DNA of 64,000 nucleotides from Bacteroidaceae bacterium (GTDB lineage Bacteria > Bacteroidota > Bacteroidia > Bacteroidales > Bacteroidaceae): NCBI GenBank assembly GCA_017534535.1, contig JAFXVZ010000019.1, positions 226,863-290,862 on the forward strand, in the 5' to 3' direction. This document shows positions 44,860 through 54,802 of this stretch, one piece after another. How positions within the stretch are numbered: the stretch's first letter is position 1; each line of letters opens with the position of its first letter. The position numbers and the translations under genes are program-made. The notes below the pieces were generated by a model. It was not told the origin of the DNA, did not search any database, and worked only from the letters and a program-made list of their open reading frames with translations.

Positions 44860-46146
44860 TCAAAACATGTTTGCTACTCTTTTGATGCCTGATACGAGGG
44901 CATCCACCTCTTCACGGGTGTTGTAGATGCCAAAGGAAGCACGGAGGGTGCCTTCAATGCCTAAACGGTGCATCAGGGGTTCGGCGCAATGGTGACCTGT
45001 GCGTACAGCTATGCCCAAGCGATCGAGCAAGGTGCCCATGTCGAGGTGGTGGATGTTTCCAACGAGGAAGGAGATGACGCTACCTCGGTGTAATTTACAA
45101 TTTACAATTGACAATTGACTTTTATCTATAGAATCCTTATCAACTTGAGATGTCAAACTTGGGGATGTTGGACCGAAGATTCGAATGCCGGGTATCTGAG
45201 ACATCTGTCCTAAAGCATATTGAGTGAGTGAAGACTCGTAGGCGGCAATGTTTTCCATACCTATTTGATTCACATAGTCAAGGGCAACGGCAAGAGCTGT
45301 AGCACCTACGTAGTTGGGTGTGCCTGCCTCAAATTTGTAAGGCAGTTGGTTGAAGGTGGTATGCTCAAAGCTGACGGTGCCAATCATCTCACCACCTGCC
45401 TGATAGGGAGGCAGACGGTCGAGCCACTCACGCTTGCCATAGAGTACTCCGATACCGGTGGGGGCATAGACCTTGTGACCTGAGAAGCAATAGAAGTCGG
45501 CATCCAGCACCTGCACATCCACAGGCATGTGGGGCACGGATTGGGCTCCGTCGATGAGCACAGGCACTCCGTGATCATGGGCGATGCGGATGATGTTAGA
45601 CACAGGGTTGACGGTGCCCAAGACATTGCTGACATGCGTCACACTCACCAATTTGGTCTTGGGGGTAAACAGCTTTTCATATTCGTCCATCAACAGGATG
45701 CCATCATCTGTAATGGGGATAACTTTCACGACTATGCCTTTGCGCTGGGCCTGCAATTGCCAAGGTACGATGTTGCTATGATGTTCCATCGTGCTGATAA
45801 TTACCTCGTCGCCGCCTCGCATTTCTTGTTGGCAGAACGATGATGCCACCAGGTTGATGGATTCGGTGGTGCCGCGGGTGAAGACTATCTCGCTGGCTGA
45901 GCCTGCATGGATGAACTGACGAACGGTTTCACGACTCTGCTCCAGCATGTCGGTGGCGACCATGGAAAGATGATGCACACCACGATGCACATTGGCATTG
46001 GTGGTGTAGTATTGGTTGGTGATGGCCTCTACTACCTGACGGGGCTTCTGCGTGGTGGCACCATTGTCAAGATAGACTAAGGGGTGACCATATACTGTTG
46101 TTCCCAGGATAGGGAAATCTTGCCTGATGTATTGAACGTTGACCAT
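44860..46146 (-). CDS. sufS: Cysteine desulfurase SufS, with a repeat-derived insert
   Basis: 428 residues, about 20 longer than usual. VYLDNGATTQKP opens the PLP fold. The PLP Lys is in FSGHKVYAPTGIG. The persulfide Cys is in RTGHHCAEPLMHRLG. It supplies sulfur for Fe-S assembly. Between IRIFGPTSP and RGSVISFLVGN lies an extra segment of about 25 residues (including DKDSIDKSQLSIVNCKLH). It is encoded by DNA with GTCAATTGTCAATTGTAAA repeats. The segment lies in a surface region before the conserved persulfide loop, so activity is probably kept. Confidence 0.94.
   Translation of the reverse strand: MVNVQYIRQDFPILGTTVYGHPLVYLDNGATTQKPRQVVEAITNQYYTTNANVHRGVHHLSMVATDMLEQSRETVRQFIHAGSASEIVFTRGTTESINLVASSFCQQEMRGGDEVIISTMEHHSNIVPWQLQAQRKGIVVKVIPITDDGILLMDEYEKLFTPKTKLVSVTHVSNVLGTVNPVSNIIRIAHDHGVPVLIDGAQSVPHMPVDVQVLDADFYCFSGHKVYAPTGIGVLYGKREWLDRLPPYQAGGEMIGTVSFEHTTFNQLPYKFEAGTPNYVGATALAVALDYVNQIGMENIAAYESSLTQYALGQMSQIPGIRIFGPTSPSLTSQVDKDSIDKSQLSIVNCKLHRGSVISFLVGNIHHLDMGTLLDRLGIAVRTGHHCAEPLMHRLGIEGTLRASFGIYNTREEVDALVSGIKRVANMF
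45091..45123. repeat. Gtcaa-type repeat inside sufS
   Basis: On the coding strand it reads AGTCAATTGTCAATTG followed by TAAATTGTAAATTA, the tandem-like form of the intergenic repeats. It is in frame with sufS. Confidence 0.7.
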
Positions 46147-46184
46147 TGAATGTTGAGCGTTATTCTTTATTGTTCATTCTAAAT
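46131..46184. repeat. Mixed repeat between sufS and sufD
   Basis: GTTGACCATTGAATGTTGAGCG spans the sufS ATG. TTCTTTATTGTTCATTCT covers the sufD stop and its last six codons (RMNNKE). Confidence 0.6.
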
Positions 46185-46969
46185 CTTTTCTCCACAAGCT
46201 CATGCAAACGTTCCTGTAAAGCAGGGATGCGGATGTGATTAATTACCTCGCTGGTAAAGGCTGTCATCAGCAAAAGGCGTGCCTCGCGCAGGGAAATGCC
46301 TCGTTGACGCATATAGAACAGGGCAGACTCGTCTAGCTGACCAGTACTTGAGCCGTGGTTGCATCGCACATCGTCGTTGTATATCTCCAACTGAGGCTGG
46401 GCAAACATACGCGTCTGGCGGGTGGCACAGAGGTTGTGGTTGGTCTGCTCAGAGTGGGTGTGATGAGCCCCAGGGTTCACTTTTACCAAGCCGGCATAGG
46501 TGCCTTGTGCTTGCTCATCGAGCACATATTTGAAAAGCTGGTAACTGGTGCAGTGGGGTACCGTATGCGTTACATACGTATGGTTGTCGATGTGTTGCGT
46601 GCCACTGGCAATCACCAGTCCGTCGAGGTTCAGCTCAGCCCCCTCACCACAGAGGTCAACCCGTGTGGTGTTGCTGGTGCTGCCCTGACCCAGGCTGATG
46701 CTCTGCACAAAGGCTTGGCTGTTGGCCTCCTGGCGTATGTGCAGAAGGTGTTGGCATGTGATGTCTGCAGGGTTGGTGTCCAGGTCGCAGAGATCGAGGG
46801 AAGCCCCTTCACCCACGATGGCCTCGGTGGTCAGTTGTTGGCAAGTGCCACAAAGCAACAGACGCAATTTTCCGCCATGCCCAATGTGGATATGCAGCAC
46901 TTTGTCAGTCGTCAGTTCCACGGTCTTCTCTACTACTTCCCCTTTTGCAACAGCTATCTCCATAGTCAT
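46160..46969 (-). CDS. sufD: SufD lacking the N-terminal domain
   Basis: 269 residues against 420-450 for the family. The beta-helix core and C-terminal helical part are intact: [94 protein letters not shown]. The NDDVRCNHG stretch holds the conserved Cys-x-His that pairs with SufB. About 150-170 N-terminal residues are missing. The ATG overlaps the sufC stop by 4 bp, so no hidden upstream piece exists. It partners SufB and SufC in the scaffold. Confidence 0.88.
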   Translation of the reverse strand: MTMEIAVAKGEVVEKTVELTTDKVLHIHIGHGGKLRLLLCGTCQQLTTEAIVGEGASLDLCDLDTNPADITCQHLLHIRQEANSQAFVQSISLGQGSTSNTTRVDLCGEGAELNLDGLVIASGTQHIDNHTYVTHTVPHCTSYQLFKYVLDEQAQGTYAGLVKVNPGAHHTHSEQTNHNLCATRQTRMFAQPQLEIYNDDVRCNHGSSTGQLDESALFYMRQRGISLREARLLLMTAFTSEVINHIRIPALQERLHELVEKRFRMNNKE

Positions 46970-47715
46970 TCTTCTCTGTTCTTAATCCAGTCGTACCCAC
47001 GCTCTTCCAGTTCGAGTGCCAACTCAGGACCCGCTGTCATCACAATGCGACCCTGATAGAGTACATGCACGATGTCGGGCTTGATATAGTCGAGCAATCG
47101 CTGATAGTGTGTGATGACAATACAACTGGTCTCAGGCGTCTTGAGCTTGTTCACCCCCTCGGCCACGATGCGCAGGGCATCGATGTCGAGGCCTGAGTCA
47201 GTCTCGTCCAAGATGCTCAACTTAGGTTCCAGCATCGCCATCTGGAATATCTCGTTACGTTTCTTCTCACCTCCTGAGAAACCCTCGTTCACCGAGCGGT
47301 TCGCCAACTTGTTGTCGAGTTCCACAATGGCACGCTTCTCACGCATCAGCTTCAGGAACTCGCTGGCACTGAGAGCGGGCAGGTTGAGGTACTTGCGCTT
47401 CTCGTTGATGGCGGTACGCATGAAGTTTGTCATACTCACCCCTGGTATCTCCACAGGATATTGGAAACTCAGGAACAAGCCTTCGTGGCTACGGTCTTCG
47501 GGCGCCATCTCCAGCAGGTTCTTGCCGTTGAAGGTCACCGTGCCCTGTGTCACCTCGTATTGGGGATTGCCCACCAGTACGGATGAGAGGGTACTCTTTC
47601 CTGAGCCGTTGGGGCCCATAATGGCATGCACCTCACCTGGTTTAACCACCAGGTTGATGCCCTTCAATATCTCTTTGCCAGCCACACTGGCATGTAAGTC
47701 TTTTATCTCAAGCAT
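46966..47715 (-). CDS. sufC: SufC ATPase of the Fe-S scaffold
   Basis: 249 residues from [17 protein letters not shown]. Walker A is [10 protein letters not shown], the signature [11 protein letters not shown], and Walker [16 protein letters not shown], all standard for SufC. An ATG 9 codons upstream is inside a repeat tract (encoding NNKNEQR) and is not conserved. It drives SufBCD assembly. Confidence 0.96.
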   Translation of the reverse strand: MLEIKDLHASVAGKEILKGINLVVKPGEVHAIMGPNGSGKSTLSSVLVGNPQYEVTQGTVTFNGKNLLEMAPEDRSHEGLFLSFQYPVEIPGVSMTNFMRTAINEKRKYLNLPALSASEFLKLMREKRAIVELDNKLANRSVNEGFSGGEKKRNEIFQMAMLEPKLSILDETDSGLDIDALRIVAEGVNKLKTPETSCIVITHYQRLLDYIKPDIVHVLYQGRIVMTAGPELALELEERGYDWIKNREE

Positions 47716-47741
47716 TGTTCTTTGTTCATTCTTATTATTCA
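47713..47741. repeat. TGAAnAATGA-type repeat between sufB and sufC
   Basis: On the coding strand GAATAATAAGAATGAACAAAGAACAATG fills the 26-bp gap and runs into the sufC start codon. Confidence 0.6.
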
Positions 47742-49205
47742 CTACCCCACACTTCCTTCCAAGCTGACGCTGAGCAGCTTCTGTGCCTCGACGGCAAACT
47801 CCATAGGGAGCTTATTCAGCACCTCTTTGGCGTAGCCGTTCACAATCAGGCCAACGGCATCTTCGGTAGAGATGCCTCGCTGGTTGCAGTAGAAAATCTG
47901 CTCTTCGTTAATCTTGCTGGTCGTTGCCTCATGCTCCACCACCGCCGTCTCGTTATGGATGTCCATATAAGGAAAGGTGTGTGCACCACATTGGTCGCCT
48001 AAAAGTAGTGAGTCGCACTGACTATAATTACGTGCATTCTCCGCCTTAGCCGCCACACGTACTAGTCCTCGGTAGGAATTCTCACTTTTGCCAGCAGAGA
48101 TACCCTTGCTCACGATGGTGCTACGGGTGTTCTTCCCTAAATGAATCATCTTTGTACCCGTGTCGGCTTGTTGGTAGTTGTTCGTCACAGCCACGCTGTA
48201 GAACTCAGCCGTGGAGTTGTCGCCTTGCAGTATGCAAGAGGGATATTTCCACGTGATGGCAGAGCCTGTTTCCACCTGTGTCCAACTCAATTTGCTTGAC
48301 TCACCACGCAGATGTCCTCGCTTGGTCACGAAGTTATACACACCACCCTTGCCCTCGGCATCACCTGGATACCAGTTTTGTACGGTACTATACTTCACCT
48401 CAGCGCGTTCCATCACCACAATCTCTACGATGGCGGCATGCAACTGGTTTTCATCACGCATAGGAGCCGTACAGCCTTCGAGGTAAGAAACATAGGCATC
48501 GTCATCAGCTACAATTAATGTTCGCTCGAACTGCCCTGTATTCCTGGCATTGATGCGGAAATAGGTGGATAGTTCCATAGGGCAACGCACTCCCTTTGGG
48601 ATATACACAAACGAGCCGTCGCTGAATACAGCTGAGTTCAGGGCTGCATAGAAATTGTCGGTATAAGGCACCACCGAACCTAAGTACTGACGCACTAGGT
48701 CGGGATGCTCCTGCACCGCTTCACTGATAGAACAGAAAATGACACCCTTCTCCTTTAGCTGTTCCTTGAAGGTGGTTTTAACAGACACCGAGTCCATCAC
48801 GGCATCAACGGCTAAGCCGCTGAGTGCCATGCGTTCCTCCAAAGGAATGCCCAGCTTGTCGAAGGTCTTCATCAACTCGGGGGCAATCTCCTTCTTACCA
48901 TCGTCCACTTTCTTCTTCGTGGGGTCGGCATAGTAAGAGATAGCCTGATAGTCGATGTCGGGAATACGCAGATGTGCCCATGTGGGCATCGTCTGCTTTA
49001 CCCAATGGCGGTAAGCCTTCAGTCGGAAGTCGAGCAACCACTGGGGCTCTCCCTTCTTCTCTGAAATCAGACGCACCACATCCTCGTTCAGGCCTCTGTC
49101 GATGATTTCCGTATGCACGTCGGTGGTGAAGCCATACTTATACTTCTCCTCAGCCACCTGGCGTACATAGCTGTTGTCATTATATTTCCTGTCCTGCTCT
49201 TCCAT
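47742..49205 (-). CDS. sufB: SufB scaffold protein
   Basis: 487 residues, full length. [52 protein letters not shown], the SYLEGCTAP loop, [29 protein letters not shown] and [10 protein letters not shown] are characteristic. It is the main Fe-S assembly scaffold with SufD and SufC. Its start lies within the end of cvpA (26-bp overlap), tying the suf genes to the rimP-infB operon. Confidence 0.96.
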   Translation of the reverse strand: MEEQDRKYNDNSYVRQVAEEKYKYGFTTDVHTEIIDRGLNEDVVRLISEKKGEPQWLLDFRLKAYRHWVKQTMPTWAHLRIPDIDYQAISYYADPTKKKVDDGKKEIAPELMKTFDKLGIPLEERMALSGLAVDAVMDSVSVKTTFKEQLKEKGVIFCSISEAVQEHPDLVRQYLGSVVPYTDNFYAALNSAVFSDGSFVYIPKGVRCPMELSTYFRINARNTGQFERTLIVADDDAYVSYLEGCTAPMRDENQLHAAIVEIVVMERAEVKYSTVQNWYPGDAEGKGGVYNFVTKRGHLRGESSKLSWTQVETGSAITWKYPSCILQGDNSTAEFYSVAVTNNYQQADTGTKMIHLGKNTRSTIVSKGISAGKSENSYRGLVRVAAKAENARNYSQCDSLLLGDQCGAHTFPYMDIHNETAVVEHEATTSKINEEQIFYCNQRGISTEDAVGLIVNGYAKEVLNKLPMEFAVEAQKLLSVSLEGSVG

Positions 49206-49710
49206 TCTCGTTGTTCAGGATATCTTCCGCAAAATCCTTAACGGCAGGCATGAACATGCCAGCTAAGTCTCGCAAGGGATAATATAAGGCCGATGTTTCC
49301 TTGGTTTTCTTCTCAATGATTTTGTTGTCTGAGTCGATATATTCTATCGCATTGATTGTGATGCTGATGAAAATCAAGCACTTCACAGCTCCCAATGCAG
49401 CACCGAGTAATCGGTTGAGCCATCCTAAGGCGATGACCTCCAGTGCCTTGGTAAGTAAAGAAGCCACCATAGTAAACACGATGGGCACCACAATCCATAT
49501 CAGCACGAATGCCAGGATATGGGCGAAGGTGGGGTTGGAGGTGACAGTTCCTATCAACTTCTCACCCACTACGCTATAGAGTGCCTTAGCTGCAAGAAGA
49601 CCTACGAACAGACCTGCCAACGCGGCCAACTGCTTGATGAAGCCTTTGCGGAACCCCATCACGGCGCCAGCCAACAGCAATACCAATATGATAATATCAA
49701 TTACTTGCAT
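49180..49710 (-). CDS. CvpA family membrane protein
   Basis: 176 residues from [33 protein letters not shown], the CvpA signature. There are four membrane helices and a short C-terminal tail. Family members are linked to colicin V production and to envelope stress. The function is unclear. An ATG three codons earlier is also possible. It lies between infB and sufB, with a 26-bp overlap into sufB. Confidence 0.88.
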   Translation of the reverse strand: MQVIDIIILVLLLAGAVMGFRKGFIKQLAALAGLFVGLLAAKALYSVVGEKLIGTVTSNPTFAHILAFVLIWIVVPIVFTMVASLLTKALEVIALGWLNRLLGAALGAVKCLIFISITINAIEYIDSDNKIIEKKTKETSALYYPLRDLAGMFMPAVKDFAEDILNNENGRAGQEI

Positions 49711-49727
49711 AATATACAATGTTTAAT

Positions 49728-49745
49728 CAGGTTGACGATTGACGT
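49728..49745. repeat. Gtcaa-type repeat after infB
   Basis: GGTTGACGATTGACG, the complement type of the ATGGTCAATCGTCAA repeats, lies just past the infB stop. Confidence 0.5.
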
Positions 49746-52718
49746 TTATAAAGTTTGCTTAACCTCAATTTCTTCAAATGTCTCAATCACATCATTCACC
49801 TGAATATCGTTGCAGTTCGTCAGGCTGATACCGCACTCAAAGTTGGTGAGTACCTCCTTTACGTCATCCTTGAAACGCTTCAGGGCATTGATGTTACCTG
49901 TATAAATTACGATACCGTCGCGAATCAGGCGAGCCTTGTCGGTACGCTTCACCTTACCTGTCTTCACCATTGCACCGGCTACCATGCCCACCTTGCTGAT
50001 GTTGAATACCTCACGCACTTCGATGGTTGAGGTAACCTGCTCCTTCAATGTTGGAGCCAGCATACCCTCCATAGCAGCCTTCACCTCTTCTATAGCATCA
50101 TAGATGATAGAGTACTTGCGGATATCTACACCTTCCTGCTCAGCCAACTTGGCGGCACCGGTAGATGGGCGAACCTGGAAGCCCACGATGATGGCATCGG
50201 ATGCAGCAGCTAAAGATACGTCGGACTCTGAAATCTGACCCACACCCTGGTGTATCACATTCACCTGAATCTTGTCGGTAGAAAGCTTGATGAGTGAGTC
50301 GCTCAATGCCTCCACAGATCCGTCCACATCGCCCTTGACGATGATGTTCAATTCGTGGAAATCGCCCAAAGCCAATCGACGACCTACTTCGTCGAGGGTC
50401 AGCATCTTCTGAGTACGCAAGCCCTGCTCACGCTGTAGCTGTTCACGCTTGTTGGCAATCTCACGAGCCTCCTGGTCGGTATCGAACACATGGAAGGTGT
50501 CACCTGCGGCAGGAGCGCCGTTTAGACCTAAAATCAGGGCAGGCTCAGCAGGCAATGCCTTCTGAATGCGTTGGTTACGCTCGTTGAACATAGCCTTCAC
50601 ACGTCCGAAGTTTGAACCAGCCAATACGATGTCGCCAATCTTCAGTGTACCATTACTAACCAGCACCGTAGCCACATAGCCACGACCCTTGTCCAGCGAT
50701 GACTCAATGATAGAACCTGTAGCCTTGCGGTTCGGGTTAGCTTTCAGTTCCAGCATCTCTGCCTCCAACAGTACTTTCTCCATCAGTTCCTCCACACCAA
50801 TACCCTTCTTGGCACTGATGTCCTGGCTCTGATACTTGCCACCCCATTCTTCCACGAGGAAGTTCATAGCGGCGAGTTCTTCCTTAATCTTATCAGGGTT
50901 AGCACCTGGCTTATCAATCTTGTTGATGGCAAATACGATAGGTACACCAGCAGCTACAGCGTGGTTGATGGCCTCACGGGTCTGAGGCATCACACTGTCG
51001 TCAGCTGCAACGATGATGATGGCGATATCCGTTACCTTGGCACCACGGGCACGCATAGCGGTAAATGCTTCGTGACCAGGGGTATCGAGGAAGGTTATCT
51101 TTCTTCCGTCTTCCATCGTAACGTTGTAAGCACCGATGTGCTGTGTGATACCACCTGCCTCGCCGGCAATCACGTTACTCTTGCGGATATAGTCGAGCAA
51201 TGAAGTCTTACCATGGTCCACATGACCCATTACAGTCACGATAGGAGCACGAGGCACCAAGTCTTCTGCATTGTCCTCTTCTTCCACCACTGCCTGGGAA
51301 ACTTCTGCACTCACATATTCGGTCTTATAACCAAACTCCTCAGCCACCAAGTTGATGGTTTCAGCATCCAAACGCTGGTTAATGCTTACCATGATGCCCA
51401 CGCTCATACAGGTAGCGATGACCTGAGTTACTTGTATGTTCATCATGTTAGCCAACTCATTAGCGGTTACGAACTCAGTGAGCTTCAAGATTTTGCTTTC
51501 TGCCATTTCCAGGCTTTCCTGCTCCATCAAGCGTTCAGAAGCTAATTCACGCTTCTCCTTGCGATACTTTGCACCCTTGCTCTTGGTCTTGTTCGTCAAG
51601 CGAGCTAAGGTTTCCTTTACCTGCTTGGTTACGTCTTCCTCGCTCACTTCGGGTTTAAACACAGGCTTGCGATAGCGGTCCTTACCACCTCGCTTACCCT
51701 TGTTGTTATCATTGCGTTCGCCACCCTGCTCTTCGCGCTTGCGCTTGTTATCATTTTCACGGGCAGCCTTCTTGATATCCACCTTCTCCTTGCCGATGCG
51801 GTTACGCTTCTTCTTGGTTTCCTGGCTTTTGCCTTCCTTGCCACCTTCATTGGCTTCTTCGGAGCTGTTGCCACGAATCTCCTTGATGATGTCTTCTTTC
51901 ATCTGACGACGCTGGCTCTGACGTTGTTTCTCACGCTCGTCACGCTCTTTCTTCCTCTCTTCCTTACTCTTTTTCTTTGGACGAGTAGAAGTGTTTAGTT
52001 GGTCGAGGTCCACATGACCCACCACATTCAGCTCTCTCATCTTCACGTCAGTCTTTAAGCGGAAAATGTTATCGCTGTTGGCGGATTCACGCGGTTCCAG
52101 CGATCTATTCTGTGGTTCCGCATTAGGTTCCCTATTGTCCTCTGCTTTGGGCACCTGAGTCTTTGCCTGAGATTGAGTTGCTGGCTGAGGCTTGGTCACC
52201 TGCTGTGCAGGGGTCTCGGTCTTAGGCTTTTCTGAGGTAACTTCCTTAATAGCCATAGGCTCGCTTACAGGCTTGGTTTCCTGCTCAGTTGGTTTGTTGA
52301 TAGGCTTAGTCACTGGCGTTTCCTGTGGCTTAGTCTCCACCTTGGCTTGTTGAGGATCAGCGGGTTTTTCCGCCTTCTCGTCGGCAACCTTAACAGGCTT
52401 ACCCACTTTACTGAGGTCAATCTTACCCAATGGCTTGAATTTCTGCTTTCCCTTTTCTGGGGCTAGTTCATAGCCGCTGATAGCCACATAAGGAGTCTTA
52501 TCCTTGTCCTTTTCCTTTCTGCCGAGAATGAACTGGTCAGACTTAGCCTTCAGAGCCTTATCGGTGCTGAACTCCTGACGGAGCAAGTCAAACTCTTCAT
52601 CAGTGATCTTGGCGTTCGGGTTTTCCTCCACCTCGTATCCCTTCTTTCTTAGGAATTCCACGGCGGTACTGATACCCACGTTCAAATCTCTCGTTACTTT
52701 ATTTAATCTTACAGCCAC
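49746..52718 (-). CDS. infB: Translation initiation factor IF-2
   Basis: 990 residues. The N-terminal helical IF2_N domain is followed by a long charged linker (about 130-390) rich in Lys, Glu, Pro and Gln. The G domain has [31 protein letters not shown] and NKIDKPG. Domains II, III and IV follow. It positions fMet-tRNA on the 30S subunit. It is third in the rimP operon. Confidence 0.97.
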   Translation of the reverse strand: MAVRLNKVTRDLNVGISTAVEFLRKKGYEVEENPNAKITDEEFDLLRQEFSTDKALKAKSDQFILGRKEKDKDKTPYVAISGYELAPEKGKQKFKPLGKIDLSKVGKPVKVADEKAEKPADPQQAKVETKPQETPVTKPINKPTEQETKPVSEPMAIKEVTSEKPKTETPAQQVTKPQPATQSQAKTQVPKAEDNREPNAEPQNRSLEPRESANSDNIFRLKTDVKMRELNVVGHVDLDQLNTSTRPKKKSKEERKKERDEREKQRQSQRRQMKEDIIKEIRGNSSEEANEGGKEGKSQETKKKRNRIGKEKVDIKKAARENDNKRKREEQGGERNDNNKGKRGGKDRYRKPVFKPEVSEEDVTKQVKETLARLTNKTKSKGAKYRKEKRELASERLMEQESLEMAESKILKLTEFVTANELANMMNIQVTQVIATCMSVGIMVSINQRLDAETINLVAEEFGYKTEYVSAEVSQAVVEEEDNAEDLVPRAPIVTVMGHVDHGKTSLLDYIRKSNVIAGEAGGITQHIGAYNVTMEDGRKITFLDTPGHEAFTAMRARGAKVTDIAIIIVAADDSVMPQTREAINHAVAAGVPIVFAINKIDKPGANPDKIKEELAAMNFLVEEWGGKYQSQDISAKKGIGVEELMEKVLLEAEMLELKANPNRKATGSIIESSLDKGRGYVATVLVSNGTLKIGDIVLAGSNFGRVKAMFNERNQRIQKALPAEPALILGLNGAPAAGDTFHVFDTDQEAREIANKREQLQREQGLRTQKMLTLDEVGRRLALGDFHELNIIVKGDVDGSVEALSDSLIKLSTDKIQVNVIHQGVGQISESDVSLAAASDAIIVGFQVRPSTGAAKLAEQEGVDIRKYSIIYDAIEEVKAAMEGMLAPTLKEQVTSTIEVREVFNISKVGMVAGAMVKTGKVKRTDKARLIRDGIVIYTGNINALKRFKDDVKEVLTNFECGISLTNCNDIQVNDVIETFEEIEVKQTL

Positions 52719-52729
52719 TAGTTTTTCTT

Positions 52730-52770
52730 TTTAATGAACAATGAATATTGAAAAATGAAAAATATCCTTG
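52730..52770. repeat. TGAAnAATGA-type repeat between nusA and infB
   Basis: AATGAACAATGAATATTG and AAAAATGAAAAAT occupy the 106-bp gap between nusA and infB. Confidence 0.6.
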
Positions 52771-52824
52771 TGGATAAAATCAAGTTCCTGCCATTGTTCC
52801 AGTTAATAAATTATTCATCGTACT

Positions 52825-54087
52825 TCAATCCTCCTCAAACTCCTTCCTCAGTACTTCCAAAACATAGTCAACCGTCTCCTCTTCCAGGTCGGTCTTCTTG
52901 ATAATCAGTTCACGAGGTGTGTTCAGTGCGGTCTTAGCCGTCTCGATGCCAATAGCCTTGAAGGCATCAACCACCCAATCGTCAATCTCGTCGCGGAATT
53001 CATCCAGATAGATGTCTTCATCCTGTGTTCCTTCACCTTCCAGTTCACGGAATACATCGATGGTATAGTCAGTCAGCATGCAAGCCAACTTGATGTTCAT
53101 ACCACCCTTACCGATGGCCAGACTCACCTCCTCAGGTTTCAGATAAACATCAGCCTTACGTTCCTCTTCATTTAGATGGATGCTGCTTACATGGGCAGGG
53201 CTCAGGGCACGCTGGATGAATAAAGCTGTGTTGGAGGTGTAGTTGATTACGTCGATATTCTCATTTCTCAGTTCACGTACGATACCGTGGATACGGCTAC
53301 CCTTCACGCCCACGCAAGCGCCTACTGGATCAATGCGGTCGTCATAGCTCTCAACAGCAATTTTGGCACGTTCGCCAGGGATGCGGGCAATCTTACGGAT
53401 AGTGATAAGGCCATCGTTGATTTCAGGCACCTCCAGCTCAAACAGGCGCTGCAAGAACAGCGGACTGGTACGGCTCAAGATAATCTTCGGGTTGTTGTTT
53501 TTGTTGTCCACTCGAGCCACCACCGCTCTGGCTGTCTCACCCTTGCGGTAAAAATCAGTTGGTATCTGCTCCTGTTTCGGTAGCAACAACTCGTTGCCAT
53601 CCTCGTCCAGTAGCAACATTTCACGTTTCCAAATCTGATAAACCTCTGCGCTGATGATGGTGCCCACCTTATCTATATAGCGGTTATACACGGCATCCTT
53701 TTGCAATTCCAGGATCTTGCTGCTCAGGGTTTGACGCAGGTTCAGGATGGCACGACGACCAAACTTACTGAAATCCACCTCGTCAGTCACTTCCTCCCCC
53801 ACTTCGTAGTCCTCGTCTATTTGTCTTGCTTCCGAGAGTGAGATTTGCAGGTTCGGATCGGTTACCTCACCATCTGGCACCACCTCACGGTTACGTCTGA
53901 TTTCCAGGTCACCCTTGTCAGGGTTCACAATCACGTCATAATTCTCGTCCGAGCCGAAAATCTTAGCGATTACGCTTCGGAAGCTCTCCTCCATCACGCT
54001 CACCAGCGTGGTGCGGTCAATGCTTTGTGAGTCTTTGAAATCCTTAAAGGTATCAATCATGCTCACGGTCTCTGCTTTCTTAGCCAT
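52825..54087 (-). CDS. nusA: Transcription termination/antitermination factor NusA
   Basis: 420 residues. An N-terminal RNA polymerase-binding domain is followed by an S1 domain (KGETARAVVARVDNKNNNPKIILSRTSPLFLQRLFELEVPEI) and two KH domains (YDDRIDPVGACVGVKGSRIHGIVREL and LAIGKGGMNIKLA). It modulates pausing and termination. It begins 1 bp after the rimP stop. Confidence 0.97.
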   Translation of the reverse strand: MAKKAETVSMIDTFKDFKDSQSIDRTTLVSVMEESFRSVIAKIFGSDENYDVIVNPDKGDLEIRRNREVVPDGEVTDPNLQISLSEARQIDEDYEVGEEVTDEVDFSKFGRRAILNLRQTLSSKILELQKDAVYNRYIDKVGTIISAEVYQIWKREMLLLDEDGNELLLPKQEQIPTDFYRKGETARAVVARVDNKNNNPKIILSRTSPLFLQRLFELEVPEINDGLITIRKIARIPGERAKIAVESYDDRIDPVGACVGVKGSRIHGIVRELRNENIDVINYTSNTALFIQRALSPAHVSSIHLNEEERKADVYLKPEEVSLAIGKGGMNIKLACMLTDYTIDVFRELEGEGTQDEDIYLDEFRDEIDDWVVDAFKAIGIETAKTALNTPRELIIKKTDLEEETVDYVLEVLRKEFEED

Positions 54088-54088
54088 A

Positions 54089-54556
54089 TCATTTAAAGCT
54101 GATTAAGTATTTAGTATATTTTATTTCATCCATTTTCAGACAGATGTCAACATCCGTCAGTTTAGGTCTCTTTGCACCTTCGGGTTTGATTTTTTGCTCA
54201 ACGGTAATCACCACATGGTCTGCATCTACTTCCTTGAGAATTCCTTTCAGCTTGCGACCATCTGTTGTCAATGTCTCCACATCCTTGCCCACGTGACACT
54301 CATACTGGCGCAAAATCTTAAAGGGCTGTCCCAATCCGGCAGAACCCACTTCCAATTCATAGTCGGCACCTTCCTCGCCCAAACGCTCTTCAATAAAGCG
54401 GCTCAGCTCGGCGCAATCGTCAATCCACACGCCATCCTGATGGTCAATCTCAACGCTGATTTTGTTGTCAGCACCCAACACCACATCCACCAGGAAATAA
54501 TCCTTTTCCTTTAGCCATTCCTGTGCGATGTTCTCAATCGTTTCTTTGTTAATCAT
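54089..54556 (-). CDS. rimP: Ribosome maturation factor RimP
   Basis: 155 residues. The N-terminal domain (VDVVLGADNKISVEIDHQDGVWIDDCAELSRFIEERL), the VGSAGLGQPFKILRQYECHVGKDVE link and the C-terminal SH3-like domain are present. It helps build the 30S subunit. It is first in the long rimP-nusA-infB-cvpA-sufBCDS operon. Confidence 0.94.
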   Translation of the reverse strand: MINKETIENIAQEWLKEKDYFLVDVVLGADNKISVEIDHQDGVWIDDCAELSRFIEERLGEEGADYELEVGSAGLGQPFKILRQYECHVGKDVETLTTDGRKLKGILKEVDADHVVITVEQKIKPEGAKRPKLTDVDICLKMDEIKYTKYLISFK

Positions 54557-54626
54557 AATTACGCTTTAACTTTGTAAAATAAAAAAAGGAGCCTTAAGCC
54601 CCTCCTCATTTTCATCATAACGGCTG

Positions 54627-54657
54627 CAAAATTAAGAATAAAAACTAACATTGCAAA
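54627..54657 (-). promoter_or_regulatory. Promoter of the rimP-suf operon
   Basis: On the minus strand TTTG (54654-54657), 19 bp, TAATTTTG (54627-54634): a full consensus match, 70 bp before the ATG. The 5' leader is A-rich and holds AGGAG/CTCCT complementary stretches. Confidence 0.78.
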
Positions 54658-54718
54658 ATAAAACGCCTTTTTCTCCCTCTTTTTTGAATAAAAAATCAAA
54701 AAATATAAAAAAAGACCG

Positions 54719-54726
54719 TATCTTTG
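54719..54726 (+). promoter_or_regulatory. Putative -7 box of ppdK
   Basis: TATCTTTG lies 76 bp before the ppdK ATG. The -33 box is unclear. Confidence 0.5.
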
Positions 54727-54802
54727 CATGCTAATAAGGGTGCAATGTGTGGTGTACCCCACAATTTTGACAATAATTTAATTAAACTTTATAGAATTTA
54801 TT

